Below are positions 16,412 through 25,486 of a DNA stretch of 64,000 bases, piece by piece (positions within the stretch are counted from its first letter, which is position 1; each line of letters begins with the position of its first letter). The translations under genes and the position numbers were made by a program. Location of the stretch: the NCBI GenBank assembly GCA_022791635.1, contig JAAVZL010000029.1, positions 46,268 through 110,267 on the forward strand, given 5' to 3'. The stretch comes from Lachnospiraceae bacterium (GTDB taxonomy: Bacteria; Bacillota; Clostridia; Lachnospirales; Lachnospiraceae). Under the pieces are notes generated by a model. The model did not search any database. It was not told the origin of the DNA and saw only the letters and a program-made list of their open reading frames with translations.

Positions 16412-19400
16412 GAATCCGGATATCAAAAAAGTGCTGGTCCTTGGCTCCGGCCCCATTGTCATCGGCCAGGCGGCGGAGTTTGACTATGCAGGCACCCAGG
16501 CCTGCCGCTCCTTAAAGGAGGAGGGCATTGAGGTGGTGCTCTTAAACTCCAACCCGGCCACCATTATGACAGATAAGGACATAGCGGATCACGTCTACAT
16601 TGAGCCCCTCACCGTGGAGGTGGTGGAACAGCTGATTTTGAAGGAGCAGCCGGACAGCGTGCTTCCCACTCTGGGAGGTCAGGCGGGGCTCAATCTGGCC
16701 ATGGAGCTTGAGGAGCGTGGCTTTTTAAAGGAGCATAAGGTCCGCCTTATCGGAACCACCTCCGAGACCATCAAAAAGGCGGAGGACCGCCTGGAATTTA
16801 AGAGCACCATGGAAAAAATCGGAGAGCCCGTTGCAGCCTCCCTGGTGGTGGAAACCGTGGAGGACGGCCTTGCGTTTACCAATCAAATCGGCTATCCGGT
16901 GGTCTTGCGCCCTGCCTATACCTTAGGGGGAAGCGGCGGCGGCATCGCCCACAACCAGGAGGAGCTGGAGGAAATCCTGGCAAACGGCCTTCGCCTCTCC
17001 CGGGTGGGCCAGGTTCTTGTGGAGCGCTGCATTGCAGGCTGGAAGGAGATTGAGTACGAGGTCATGCGGGACGGCGCCGGCAACTGCATCACCGTCTGCA
17101 ATATGGAAAACATCGATCCCGTAGGCGTTCACACGGGAGACAGCATTGTGGTGGCTCCCTCCCAGACCCTGGGAGATAAGGAATATCAGATGCTCCGCAC
17201 CTCCGCCCTTAATATTATCAGCGAGCTGAATATTACAGGTGGCTGCAACGTCCAGTATGCCCTTCACCCGGAGAGCTTTGAGTACTGCGTCATCGAGGTG
17301 AATCCCAGGGTCAGCCGCTCCTCGGCCCTGGCCTCCAAAGCCACCGGCTATCCCATCGCCCGGGTGGCGGCCAAGATTGCCATCGGCTATACCCTGGATG
17401 AGATTCCAAACGCCATCACCGGACAGACCTTTGCCAGCTTTGAGCCCATGCTGGATTACTGCGTGGTGAAGCTGCCAAGGCTTCCCTTTGACAAATTCAT
17501 CAGCGCCAAGCGGACCCTGACCACCCAGATGAAGGCCACGGGAGAGGTCATGTCCATCTGCGACAGCTTTGAGGGAGCCCTTATGAAGGCCATCCGCTCT
17601 CTGGAGCAGCATGTGGACAGCCTTTTGTCCTATGATTTTTCCCAGCTTTCCCGGGAGGAGCTCATAAAAAAACTGGCCATTGTGGACGACCGGCGGATCT
17701 GGCTCATTGCGGAGGCTGTGCGTAAGGGCATTTCCTATGAGGAGATTCACGAAATCACAAAAATAGATATCTGGTTTATCGACAAGATTGCCATTCTTAC
17801 AGAGATGGAGGAGGCTCTAAGGACCCAGAAGCTTACCAGTGAGCTCTTAAAAGAGGCAAAGCGCATGGAATTCCCCGATGCGGTCATTGCCCGGCTGACG
17901 GGAAAAACAGAAGATCAAATCCGGTCCATGCGATATGGGGAGGGAATCACGGCAGCCTACAAGATGGTGGACACCTGTGCGGCGGAATTTGCAGCCTCCA
18001 CCCCCTACTACTATTCCGTGTTTGGCAGCGAAAATGAGGCGGTAAAAACAGAGGGGCGCAAAAAGGTACTGGTCCTTGGCTCCGGCCCCATCCGCATCGG
18101 ACAGGGCATTGAGTTTGACTTCTGCTCCGTCCACTGCACCTGGGCCTTTGCAAAGGAAGGCTATGAGACCATTATCGTCAACAACAATCCGGAGACAGTG
18201 AGCACGGATTTTGACATTGCGGACAAGCTGTATTTTGAGCCTCTGACGCCGGAGGACGTGGAGAGCATTGTAAATCTGGAGCACCCCGACGGAGCGGTGG
18301 TGCAGTTCGGCGGCCAGACCGCCATCAAGCTGACGGAAGCCCTCATGAAGATGGGCGTCCCCATACTGGGCACCTCCGCGGAAAATGTGGACGCAGCCGA
18401 GGATCGGGAACTCTTTGATCAGATTCTGGAGGAGTGTGAGATTCCAAGACCCAAGGGGCATACGGTGTACACCGCAGAGGAGGCCAAGCGCGCGGCAAGG
18501 GAGCTTGGCTATCCCGTTCTGGTGCGGCCCTCCTACGTGCTGGGCGGCCAGGGCATGCAGATTGCCATTGGCGACGAGGATGTGGAGGAATTCATCGGGA
18601 TCATCAACCGGATTGCCCAGGAGCATCCCATTCTGGTGGACAAATATCTCCAGGGCAAGGAGATCGAGGTGGACGCGGTCTGCGACGGAGAGGACATCCT
18701 CATTCCCGGCATTATGGAGCATATCGAGCGGGCAGGCATCCATTCCGGAGACAGCATTTCCGTCTATCCGGCCAAAAGCATCAGCCACAAGGTCAAGGCC
18801 ACCATCGAGGAATACACCCGAAGACTTGCAAGGTCTCTCCATGTCATCGGACTTATCAACATTCAGTTCATCGCCGTGGACGAGGAGGTCTATGTGATCG
18901 AGGTAAACCCCCGATCCAGCCGCACAGTGCCTTATATCAGCAAGGTCACGGGAATCCCCATTGTGCCCCTTGCCGCCAAGGTGATTTTGGACCATAAGCT
19001 TCGGGACCTGGGCTATACGCCCGGCCTGCAGCCAGAGGCAGATTACTATGCCGTTAAGATGCCCGTCTTCTCCTTCGAGAAGATCCGCGGGGCAGACATC
19101 AGCCTGGGACCGGAGATGAAGTCCACCGGCGAATGCCTGGGAATAGCAGGGACCTTCCACGAGGCCCTCTACAAGGCCTTCTTAGGAGCAGGAATCCGCC
19201 TGCCCAAACATAAAAATATGATCATCACCGTCCGGAACGAGGACAAGGAAGAGGCAGTGGAGCTAGCCAAGCACTTCGAGGCCCTGGGCTACCGCATCTA
19301 CGCCACCAAGGGAACAGCCAGGGCTCTTCTGGAGGCCGACGTATCCGTGCGGCTCACCAGAAAGCTAGAGCAAGAATCCCCCAACATCCTGGACTTGATT

Positions 19401-19601
19401 CTGGGCCATAAGATTGATCTGGTCATCGATACCCCCTCCCAGGGAGTAGAGCACAGCCACGACGGCTTTGTCATCCGCAGAAACGCCATAGAGACAGGCG
19501 TCAACGTGCTGACCGCCATCGACACCGCCAAGGCACTTTTGACCAGCCTAGAGCATACGGACAGCGAGGCCTTGACACTGATAGACATCGCAAAAATCTA
19601 A
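16404..19601 (+). CDS. carB: Carbamoyl phosphate synthase large subunit
   Basis: 1065 residues, full length. Two homologous ATP-grasp halves are plain: VLVLGSGPIVIGQAAEFDYA near the N-terminus and VLVLGSGPIRIGQGIEFDF near residue 555, each followed by RPxYxLGGxG glycine loops. A C-terminal MGS-like allosteric domain (about 930-1065) ends the protein. It makes carbamoyl phosphate from bicarbonate, two ATP and ammonia channelled from CarA. The coding strand is visibly C-rich at third positions, unlike the G-rich genes after 21.7 kb. Confidence 0.97.
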   Translation: MPKNPDIKKVLVLGSGPIVIGQAAEFDYAGTQACRSLKEEGIEVVLLNSNPATIMTDKDIADHVYIEPLTVEVVEQLILKEQPDSVLPTLGGQAGLNLAMELEERGFLKEHKVRLIGTTSETIKKAEDRLEFKSTMEKIGEPVAASLVVETVEDGLAFTNQIGYPVVLRPAYTLGGSGGGIAHNQEELEEILANGLRLSRVGQVLVERCIAGWKEIEYEVMRDGAGNCITVCNMENIDPVGVHTGDSIVVAPSQTLGDKEYQMLRTSALNIISELNITGGCNVQYALHPESFEYCVIEVNPRVSRSSALASKATGYPIARVAAKIAIGYTLDEIPNAITGQTFASFEPMLDYCVVKLPRLPFDKFISAKRTLTTQMKATGEVMSICDSFEGALMKAIRSLEQHVDSLLSYDFSQLSREELIKKLAIVDDRRIWLIAEAVRKGISYEEIHEITKIDIWFIDKIAILTEMEEALRTQKLTSELLKEAKRMEFPDAVIARLTGKTEDQIRSMRYGEGITAAYKMVDTCAAEFAASTPYYYSVFGSENEAVKTEGRKKVLVLGSGPIRIGQGIEFDFCSVHCTWAFAKEGYETIIVNNNPETVSTDFDIADKLYFEPLTPEDVESIVNLEHPDGAVVQFGGQTAIKLTEALMKMGVPILGTSAENVDAAEDRELFDQILEECEIPRPKGHTVYTAEEAKRAARELGYPVLVRPSYVLGGQGMQIAIGDEDVEEFIGIINRIAQEHPILVDKYLQGKEIEVDAVCDGEDILIPGIMEHIERAGIHSGDSISVYPAKSISHKVKATIEEYTRRLARSLHVIGLINIQFIAVDEEVYVIEVNPRSSRTVPYISKVTGIPIVPLAAKVILDHKLRDLGYTPGLQPEADYYAVKMPVFSFEKIRGADISLGPEMKSTGECLGIAGTFHEALYKAFLGAGIRLPKHKNMIITVRNEDKEEAVELAKHFEALGYRIYATKGTARALLEADVSVRLTRKLEQESPNILDLILGHKIDLVIDTPSQGVEHSHDGFVIRRNAIETGVNVLTAIDTAKALLTSLEHTDSEALTLIDIAKI

Positions 19602-19625
19602 AAAAGCTTTCAGGAAGGAGAGCCG

Positions 19626-20567
19626 GTGAGAGAGAAAAGAGAACAAATACAGCGTTTTACAAAGAAAGAGGCGGCCCATACTTTGCCCAAGCGTCCCTGG
19701 GACGGACACAAGGGCACCTTCGGCAAGGTCTGTATCATCGGCGGAAGCGTAGGGCTCACCGGAGCGCCCGTGCTTGCGGCCCTGGGAGCAGCCCGGACAG
19801 GAAGCGGCCTAGTATATGTAGGTGTACCCAGAGAAATCTACCCCATAACAGCCGCCATGTGCCTGGAGGCCATGCCCTTCCCCCTGCCGGATCGAGAGGG
19901 AATGATTTCCCCAGAAGCCTTTTTCAAGATCCTGGAGCGCATAAACGCCTGCGGCGGAGGACTCATCGGCCCGGGACTGGGACGAAGTCCGGAGCTTGCA
20001 GTTCTCATCCGACGACTCCTAGAGCAGGTAAAGATCCCCCTAGTACTGGACGCCGACGCCCTCTACGCCATCCGCAATCACAAAGAAGTCCTAAAGACCC
20101 GGCAGGAAAAAGGCCGGGTAACCATCCTGACCCCCCACGAGGGAGAATTCGCGTACCTAGGCGGCAAAACAGACAAAACAGCAAAGGAAGAAAACAACAA
20201 TTCCGAAGAATCGCTTCGCAACCGCCGCACAGAGGAAAGAGTAAGGGCAGCAAAAACCTTCGCAAACGAATATCGCTGCATTCTCGTCCTGAAGGGCCCG
20301 GACACCATAACAGCCTCCTCAGACGGAACCGTATTTGTCAACACCACAGGAAACAACGGCATGGCAAAGGGCGGAAGCGGCGACCTCCTAAGCGGGATGA
20401 TCCTCTCCCTTCTGGGCCAAGGGGTAGAGCCTGTAGAAGCGGCAGCCCTGGCCGTCTGGCTCCACGGATACGCCGGAGATCTCTGCAGAGAAAAGCTTGG
20501 AGAGTACGGCATGCTCCCCCGAGACATGGCAGACCAGATCCCCCAAGCAATCCTCTCAATCCTTTAA
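19626..20567 (+). CDS. nnrD: ADP-dependent (S)-NAD(P)H-hydrate dehydratase
   Basis: Repairs hydrated NAD(P)H. 313 residues of the ribokinase-like YjeF C-terminal family: GTFGKVCIIGGSVGLTGAP, GPGLGRS, TPHEGEFAYLGG and the catalytic-loop GNNGMAKGGSGDLLSGMI. The partner epimerase domain (NnrE/YjeF-N), often fused at the N-terminus, is absent here. The start is GTG after AAGGAGAG. It has strongly A/C-biased codons (CTA, CCC, ATA), even more so than carB. It is 24 bases after carB and probably in the same transcript. Confidence 0.9.
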   Translation: MREKREQIQRFTKKEAAHTLPKRPWDGHKGTFGKVCIIGGSVGLTGAPVLAALGAARTGSGLVYVGVPREIYPITAAMCLEAMPFPLPDREGMISPEAFFKILERINACGGGLIGPGLGRSPELAVLIRRLLEQVKIPLVLDADALYAIRNHKEVLKTRQEKGRVTILTPHEGEFAYLGGKTDKTAKEENNNSEESLRNRRTEERVRAAKTFANEYRCILVLKGPDTITASSDGTVFVNTTGNNGMAKGGSGDLLSGMILSLLGQGVEPVEAAALAVWLHGYAGDLCREKLGEYGMLPRDMADQIPQAILSIL

Positions 20568-20595
20568 CCCATTCGAACTCAGGCAATGGCATTTC

Positions 20596-20645
20596 GTTAA
20601 GCCCCAAAAATGACCGGCGCAGGGGAGGAGGGGCGCCCCGTCCGA
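20596..20645. repeat. Partial copy of repeat family R3 (copy d)
   Basis: Begins GTTAAGCC and contains CGGCGCAGGGGAGGAGG as in the complement of the 11339 copy, then stops matching; only the left half is present. It lies in the 175-base gap between nnrD and prmA. Confidence 0.55.
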
Positions 20646-20742
20646 ATAGCCATCAAGAAAGCCCAAGGAAACACTTGTTGATTTCCACAATATATGCTAT
20701 GGTAAGGTGAGTGTAAGGCAGACAATCAAGAGGTAAGAAATT

Positions 20743-21702
20743 ATGAAGTGGAACAAATACACCTTAAAGACAACCACCGAAGCCGAGGACATCATCAGCA
20801 ATATGATGATGGAGGCCGGCATCGAGGGCATCGAGATAGAAGATAAGATTCCCCTTTCCGAGAGAGATAAGGAGCAAATGTTTGTAGACATCCTGCCGGA
20901 CATGCCCGAAGATGACGGCGTGGCCTACATCAGCTTCTATCTGGAACCAGAGACAGATCAGGAAGCCATGCTGGCAAAAGTACGGACCGGCCTTCAGGAA
21001 ATACAGACCTGGGGACTCTCCATCGGCGAGGGAACCATAGAAGCCTCCGAGACCGAGGACAAGGACTGGATCAACAACTGGAAAGAATACTTCCACCAGT
21101 TTTATGTGGACGACATCCTCATCAAGCCCTCCTGGGAAGAGACAAAGCCCGAAGATCAGGACAAACTGCTGATTCAGATTGATCCGGGAACAGCCTTCGG
21201 CACGGGAATGCACGAGACCACCCAGCTATGTATCCGTCAGATCCGCAAGCACCTCACCAAGGAGACCGAGCTTCTGGATGTGGGAACGGGAAGCGGAATC
21301 CTGTCCATCATCAGCTTAAAGCTGGGAGCAAAGCATGCCAGAGGAACGGATTTGGACCCCTGCGCCGCAGAGGCAGTCCGGGAGAATCTAAAAGCCAACG
21401 GAATCGATCCGTCATCCTTCGAGCTATATCTCGGAAACCTGATTGACGATCCATCCGTACAGGAGTGGGCAGGCCTTGAGCGCTACGATATGATTGTAGC
21501 CAATATCCTGGCAGAGGTGCTGGTGCCTCTCACTCCGGTGGTATTCAGACATCTAAAGCCCGGCGGCATCTATATCACCTCGGGAATTATTGACGACAAG
21601 GAAGACCTGGTGGTCAAGACCGTGAAGGACTGCGGCTTTGAGCTTTTAGAGGTTACCCGTCAGGGAGAATGGGTTTCCGTCACAGCCAGAAAGCCGCTGT
21701 AA
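20743..21702 (+). CDS. prmA: Ribosomal protein L11 methyltransferase
   Basis: Trimethylates L11 using SAM. 319 residues, the usual length. The N-terminal substrate domain contains EDKDWINNWKEYF and KPSWEE, followed by PGTAFGTGMHETTQLC, the SAM motif LLDVGTGSGILSI and a later NILAEVL (NPPY-like position). An AAGAGG-type site precedes the ATG. It is followed at 43 bases by rsmE, the usual neighbour. Confidence 0.95.
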   Translation: MKWNKYTLKTTTEAEDIISNMMMEAGIEGIEIEDKIPLSERDKEQMFVDILPDMPEDDGVAYISFYLEPETDQEAMLAKVRTGLQEIQTWGLSIGEGTIEASETEDKDWINNWKEYFHQFYVDDILIKPSWEETKPEDQDKLLIQIDPGTAFGTGMHETTQLCIRQIRKHLTKETELLDVGTGSGILSIISLKLGAKHARGTDLDPCAAEAVRENLKANGIDPSSFELYLGNLIDDPSVQEWAGLERYDMIVANILAEVLVPLTPVVFRHLKPGGIYITSGIIDDKEDLVVKTVKDCGFELLEVTRQGEWVSVTARKPL

Positions 21703-21745
21703 CAGTCCCAAAGAGGAATTGCGGAACGGAAATTAGGAGTTGTGT

Positions 21746-22486
21746 ATGCATCGTTTTTTTGTAGATCCTTCTCAAATCAAGGAAAAGGAAATCCTGCTCA
21801 CCGGACCGGATGTGAATCACATCCGCAATGTCCTGCGCATGCGTATTGGCCAGGAGCTTCTGGTAAGCGACGGACAGGGAACCGACTATCACTGCAAAAT
21901 CGAAGAACTCGGGGAGACCTATGTGAAGGCGTCCCTCATGTGGCGCCTTAATGGCAACGCAGAGCTTCCCTCCCGGATTGTTCTCTTTCAGGGCCTTCCA
22001 AAAGGAGACAAGATGGAGCTTATCATTCAGAAATGCGTGGAGCTTGGGGCGGCGGAAATCATTCCCGTACAGACAAAGCGCACCGTGGTAAAGCTGGATG
22101 CCAAGAAGGAACAGGCAAAGAGAAAGCGCTGGATGGGAATTTCCGAGAGCGCGGCCAAGCAGTCCGGCAGAGGGATTGTGCCGGAGGTTGGGCCGGTTAT
22201 GAATTTCTCCGACGCCCTAAAAAAAGCGGCCGCCCTGGATGTCTGTCTCATTCCCTATGAGCTTTCAGAAGGGATGGAACACACCAGAGAGGTGTGCCGG
22301 GGGATTCGGCCGGGACAGTCTGTCGGGATCTTTATCGGCCCGGAGGGCGGCTTTGAGGAGGAAGAAGTCTTAGCGGCCGTGAAGGAGGCGGGAGCCGTTC
22401 CCATTACATTGGGGCGGCGGATCCTTAGGACAGAGACGGCGGGAATGGCTGTGATTTCCGTGCTGGCCTATCTTTTGGAGCCCTAA
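21746..22486 (+). CDS. rsmE: 16S rRNA (uracil1498-N3)-methyltransferase
   Basis: 246 residues of the SPOUT family. The N-terminal PUA-like part (MHRFFVDPSQI...TGPDVNHIRNVLRM) and the knotted C-terminal motifs IFIGPEGGFEEEE and TLGRRILRTETA are present. ATG 21746 has AGGAG 6 bases upstream, so I prefer it to a TTG two codons earlier. Confidence 0.95.
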   Translation: MHRFFVDPSQIKEKEILLTGPDVNHIRNVLRMRIGQELLVSDGQGTDYHCKIEELGETYVKASLMWRLNGNAELPSRIVLFQGLPKGDKMELIIQKCVELGAAEIIPVQTKRTVVKLDAKKEQAKRKRWMGISESAAKQSGRGIVPEVGPVMNFSDALKKAAALDVCLIPYELSEGMEHTREVCRGIRPGQSVGIFIGPEGGFEEEEVLAAVKEAGAVPITLGRRILRTETAGMAVISVLAYLLEP

Positions 22487-22558
22487 AAGGGGCGGCACAA
22501 AAGCATAGAAACGGGGAAAAAGGAGAAAAACGCAGCGGGAAAGGAAAGCATAAGCAAC

Positions 22559-23713
22559 ATGGAAATATATTTGGACAATTCAGCTACCACCAGGTGCTAC
22601 CCAAAAGTGGCAGAGCGGATGTGCCGGCTGATGACAGAGGAGTACGGCAATCCCTCCTCCCTCCACCACAAGGGAGTGGAGGCAGAGCAGGCCCTTCGGG
22701 AGGCAAAGAAGATTCTGGCAAATAACCTGAAGGTACAGGAGAAGGAGCTTTATTTTACCTCTGGAGGGACGGAAAGTGATAATCTGGCTCTCATAGGCGC
22801 CGCCTTTGCCAATCAGAGGGCAGGGAAGCATCTGATTACCACGGCCATTGAGCACCCGGCCGTTTTGCGGGCTATGCACTATCTGGAGGAGCAGGGCTTT
22901 CGGGTTACGTATCTTCCGGTGGACGGGGACGGCCGCGTGAGCGTGACGGATCTAAAAGAGGCCCTCTGTGAGGACACCATTCTCGTTTCCGTCATGTATG
23001 TGAACAATGAGGTGGGAGCCGTGGAGCCTGTGGAGGACATCGGGGCCCTTCTTAAGGAACGGAAGAAGCCGGTGCTTTTTCATGTGGACGCCGTACAGGC
23101 CTATGGAAAATATGTGATTCATCCCAAAAAGCTTCATGTGGATCTTTTGTCTGTCAGCGGTCACAAGATTCACGGGCCCAAGGGAATGGGACTTCTCTAC
23201 GTGCGAGAGGGCGTGAAGCTAAAGCCGCTTCTTTACGGCGGCGGACAGCAAAAGGATCTGCGCCCGGGTACCGAGAATGTCCCGGGGATTGTCGGCCTTG
23301 GAGAGGCGGTCCGGGAGATTTATACGGATTTTGAAGGGAAGCGGGAGCGGCTTTACGGACTTAAGGAGCAGTTCGCAACAGGCATCGGAAGGCTTGAGGG
23401 CGCGGCCGTCAACGGAAAAGTGGGGAGGGACAGCGCTCCTCATATTGTCAGCGTGAGCTTTGCGGGGGTGCGCAGCGAGGTGCTGCTGCATGCGCTGGAG
23501 GAGCGGGGGATTTATGTTTCCTCCGGGTCGGCTTGTGCTTCCAATCACCCGACGGTCAGCGGGACCTTAAAGGCCATGGGAGTGAAGCGGGAGCTTCTGG
23601 ATTCGACCCTTCGCTTCAGCTTTAGTGAATTTACCACAGAGGAGGAGATTTCCGACTGCCTGAAGGCTCTTGGGGGGCTGCTTCCTGTGCTTCGCAGGTT
23701 TACAAGGCATTAG
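22559..23713 (+). CDS. Cysteine desulfurase (NifS/IscS family), likely partner of ThiI
   Basis: 384-residue PLP enzyme that moves sulfur from cysteine. MEIYLDNSATTRCY opens the protein; the PLP Lys is in SVSGHKIHGPKGMG; the sulfur-accepting Cys is in SSGSACAS. It lies directly before thiI, the same pairing as NifZ-ThiI in Bacillus, which points to 4-thiouridine synthesis (and possibly thiamine) rather than general Fe-S assembly. No IscU-like scaffold is nearby. Confidence 0.9.
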   Translation: MEIYLDNSATTRCYPKVAERMCRLMTEEYGNPSSLHHKGVEAEQALREAKKILANNLKVQEKELYFTSGGTESDNLALIGAAFANQRAGKHLITTAIEHPAVLRAMHYLEEQGFRVTYLPVDGDGRVSVTDLKEALCEDTILVSVMYVNNEVGAVEPVEDIGALLKERKKPVLFHVDAVQAYGKYVIHPKKLHVDLLSVSGHKIHGPKGMGLLYVREGVKLKPLLYGGGQQKDLRPGTENVPGIVGLGEAVREIYTDFEGKRERLYGLKEQFATGIGRLEGAAVNGKVGRDSAPHIVSVSFAGVRSEVLLHALEERGIYVSSGSACASNHPTVSGTLKAMGVKRELLDSTLRFSFSEFTTEEEISDCLKALGGLLPVLRRFTRH

Positions 23714-23732
23714 GAAAGGAAAGAGAGCGCGT

Positions 23733-24914
23733 ATGTTTCAGGCATTTTTGATTAAATATGGAGAGATTGCAATTAAGGGGAAGAACCGGTATCTGTTTGA
23801 GGATGCTCTGGTGGGGCAGATTCGCCATGCTTTAAAGCAGGTGGAGGGCTCTTTTCAGGTGACCAAGGAGCAGGGGCGGATGTATGTGGAAGCTCTTGGG
23901 GAGTTTGATTACGAGGAGACGGTGGAGGCTCTGAAACGGGTATTTGGAATCGTGGGAATCTGTCCGGTGGTGATCCTTGAGGATGAGGGGTTTGAGCGTC
24001 TGGCTGAGGAGGTAGTAGGGTATGTTCGCAGCCGGTATGGGGAGTGTGAGAAGAGCTTTAAGGTTCATTCCAGGCGGGCGAGAAAGACGTATCCTTTGCA
24101 GTCTATGGAGCTGAATGCGCAGCTGGGAGGGAGGATTCTGGATGCGTTTCCCGGGATGCGGGTGGATGTTCATGAGCCGGAGCTTCGGCTCTATGTGGAG
24201 GTGCGGGAGCGGATTTATCTTTATTCGGATGTGCTCCCGGGGCCTGGGGGAATGCCGGTGGGGACCAATGGGAAGGCGATGCTTTTGCTGTCCGGGGGGA
24301 TTGACAGTCCGGTGGCGGGATATATGGTGGCGAAGCGGGGCGTGAAGATTGATGCGGTTTATTTTCATGCGCCGCCTTATACCAGTGAGCGGGCGAAGCA
24401 GAAGGTGGTGGATTTGGCGGCTAAGGTGGCAAGATATGCGGGGCCTGTTTATCTTTATGTGGTGAATTTTACGGAGATTCAGCTGTACATTTATGAGAAG
24501 TGTCCCCATGAGGAGCTGACGATTATTATGCGACGGTATATGATGCGGATTGCGGAGCAGATTGCCGGGAAGACGGGGGCTTTGGGGCTTGTTACCGGGG
24601 AGAGTATTGGGCAGGTGGCAAGTCAGACAGTGCATAGTCTGGCGGCGACCAATGAGGTTTGTACGATGCCGGTGTTTCGGCCGTTGATTGCGTTTGATAA
24701 GGAGGATATTGTGACGATCTCGAAGCGGATTGATGCTTTTGAGACTTCGATTCAGCCGTTTGAGGATTGCTGTACGATTTTTGTGGCGAAGCATCCGGTG
24801 ACGAAGCCGAATGTGAAGGTGATTAGGAGGTCGGAGATGAGATTGGCCGAGAGAATTGACGAGATGGTGGAGGAGGCTGTGGAGTCGGCGGAGTTGGTTG
24901 TGGTTGGGGGATGA
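23733..24914 (+). CDS. thiI: tRNA 4-thiouridine synthetase
   Basis: 393 residues from the ATG at 23733, which has a GGAAAGGAAAGAGAG site; a longer frame overlaps the desulfurase. The domain order is a ferredoxin-like/THUMP region (about 1-165) then an AANH PP-loop ATPase with LLSGGIDSPVAGYMV. The C-terminal rhodanese domain found in E. coli is missing, as is normal in Gram-positives. The sequence is strongly G/T-biased on the coding strand. Confidence 0.94.
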   Translation: MFQAFLIKYGEIAIKGKNRYLFEDALVGQIRHALKQVEGSFQVTKEQGRMYVEALGEFDYEETVEALKRVFGIVGICPVVILEDEGFERLAEEVVGYVRSRYGECEKSFKVHSRRARKTYPLQSMELNAQLGGRILDAFPGMRVDVHEPELRLYVEVRERIYLYSDVLPGPGGMPVGTNGKAMLLLSGGIDSPVAGYMVAKRGVKIDAVYFHAPPYTSERAKQKVVDLAAKVARYAGPVYLYVVNFTEIQLYIYEKCPHEELTIIMRRYMMRIAEQIAGKTGALGLVTGESIGQVASQTVHSLAATNEVCTMPVFRPLIAFDKEDIVTISKRIDAFETSIQPFEDCCTIFVAKHPVTKPNVKVIRRSEMRLAERIDEMVEEAVESAELVVVGG

Positions 24915-24925
24915 GGGTGGATGAC

Positions 24926-24973
24926 GGACACTGGATATCGGAAAAGTCTGCTGGCTTATTTTCTGGCTGCCCC
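24926..24973. repeat. Right-half remnant of the palindromic repeat family
   Basis: CACTGGATATCGGAAAAGTC followed by TGCTGGCTTATTTT and GCTGCCCC matches the right end of the full palindromic elements (compare 36846-36886). The left half is absent. Confidence 0.5.
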
Positions 24974-25018
24974 TGTGTTACTTCAGTGGTATATTTCTGC
25001 TGCACGGGTCTGTGTAAT

Positions 25019-25046
25019 CGAGTAGGGAAGTTTTTTTCCCTACTCG
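25019..25046. terminator. Perfect 11-bp hairpin after thiI
   Basis: CGAGTAGGGAA pairs with TTCCCTACTCG across a T-rich loop. It is flanked by two related structured units of about 40 bases (24974-25014 and 25057-25099, the latter with GGCTCGTG/CACGAGCC and TGCCAC/GTGGCA stems). No long T-run follows, so terminator function is tentative. Confidence 0.45.
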
Positions 25047-25101
25047 CCGCGCGGCTCGTGTGCCACTTTAGTGGCATATTTCCGCTGCACGAGCCTGCGC
25101 A

Positions 25102-25138
25102 TAAAAAAGCCTGCGTGGAAGTTTGGGTTCACGCAGGC
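25102..25138 (-). terminator. Intrinsic terminator of the HPr-like gene
   Basis: On the minus strand GCCTGCGTG pairs with CACGCAGGC and is followed by six Ts. It starts about 25 bases after the stop of the HPr-like gene. Confidence 0.8.
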
Positions 25139-25163
25139 GGTTATGTTTGGTCGGTCTTAGGGG

Positions 25164-25397
25164 TTAGTCGACGATGTAGGGTTTTAGGGTGTTCAGGACG
25201 GTTTCCATTTCTTCCTGGGCGTGGATGTTCAGGTCGATGGGCTTGGACAGATCTAAGCTGAAGATTCCCATGATGGATTTTGCGTCAATGACGTAGCGGC
25301 CGGACACCAGGTCGAAGTCGGCGTCGAATCTTGTAATATCGTTTACAAAGGATTTCACTTTTTCGATGGAATTTAAGCATATCTTTACGGTTTTCAT
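25164..25397 (-). CDS. HPr-like protein lacking the phosphorylatable histidine
   Basis: 77 residues with the HPr fold. The second signature (DAKSIMGIFSLDL) is intact, including the Ser in the Ser46 position that HPr kinase modifies. The first signature is lost: where GxHARPA should be, the protein reads CLNSIEKVKSFV, so phosphotransfer from Enzyme I is not possible. It could serve a regulatory role like Crh (which has Gln at position 15), or something unrelated. No PTS genes are adjacent. It has a good AGGAGG site and its own terminator, so it is an expressed stand-alone gene. Confidence 0.8.
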   Translation of the reverse strand: MKTVKICLNSIEKVKSFVNDITRFDADFDLVSGRYVIDAKSIMGIFSLDLSKPIDLNIHAQEEMETVLNTLKPYIVD

Positions 25398-25486
25398 TGT
25401 AAATACCTCCTAATTATCAGCTTATCTTAATCTTAATACGGGGGGTGGCAAAAGTCAATATAAACTCGAAAGGAATGGGTATAAAT

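Noticed and set aside
17847..19160. Open 437-codon frame on the minus strand
   Set aside because: Antisense shadow of carB, caused by biased third positions; His/Gly-rich nonsense composition.
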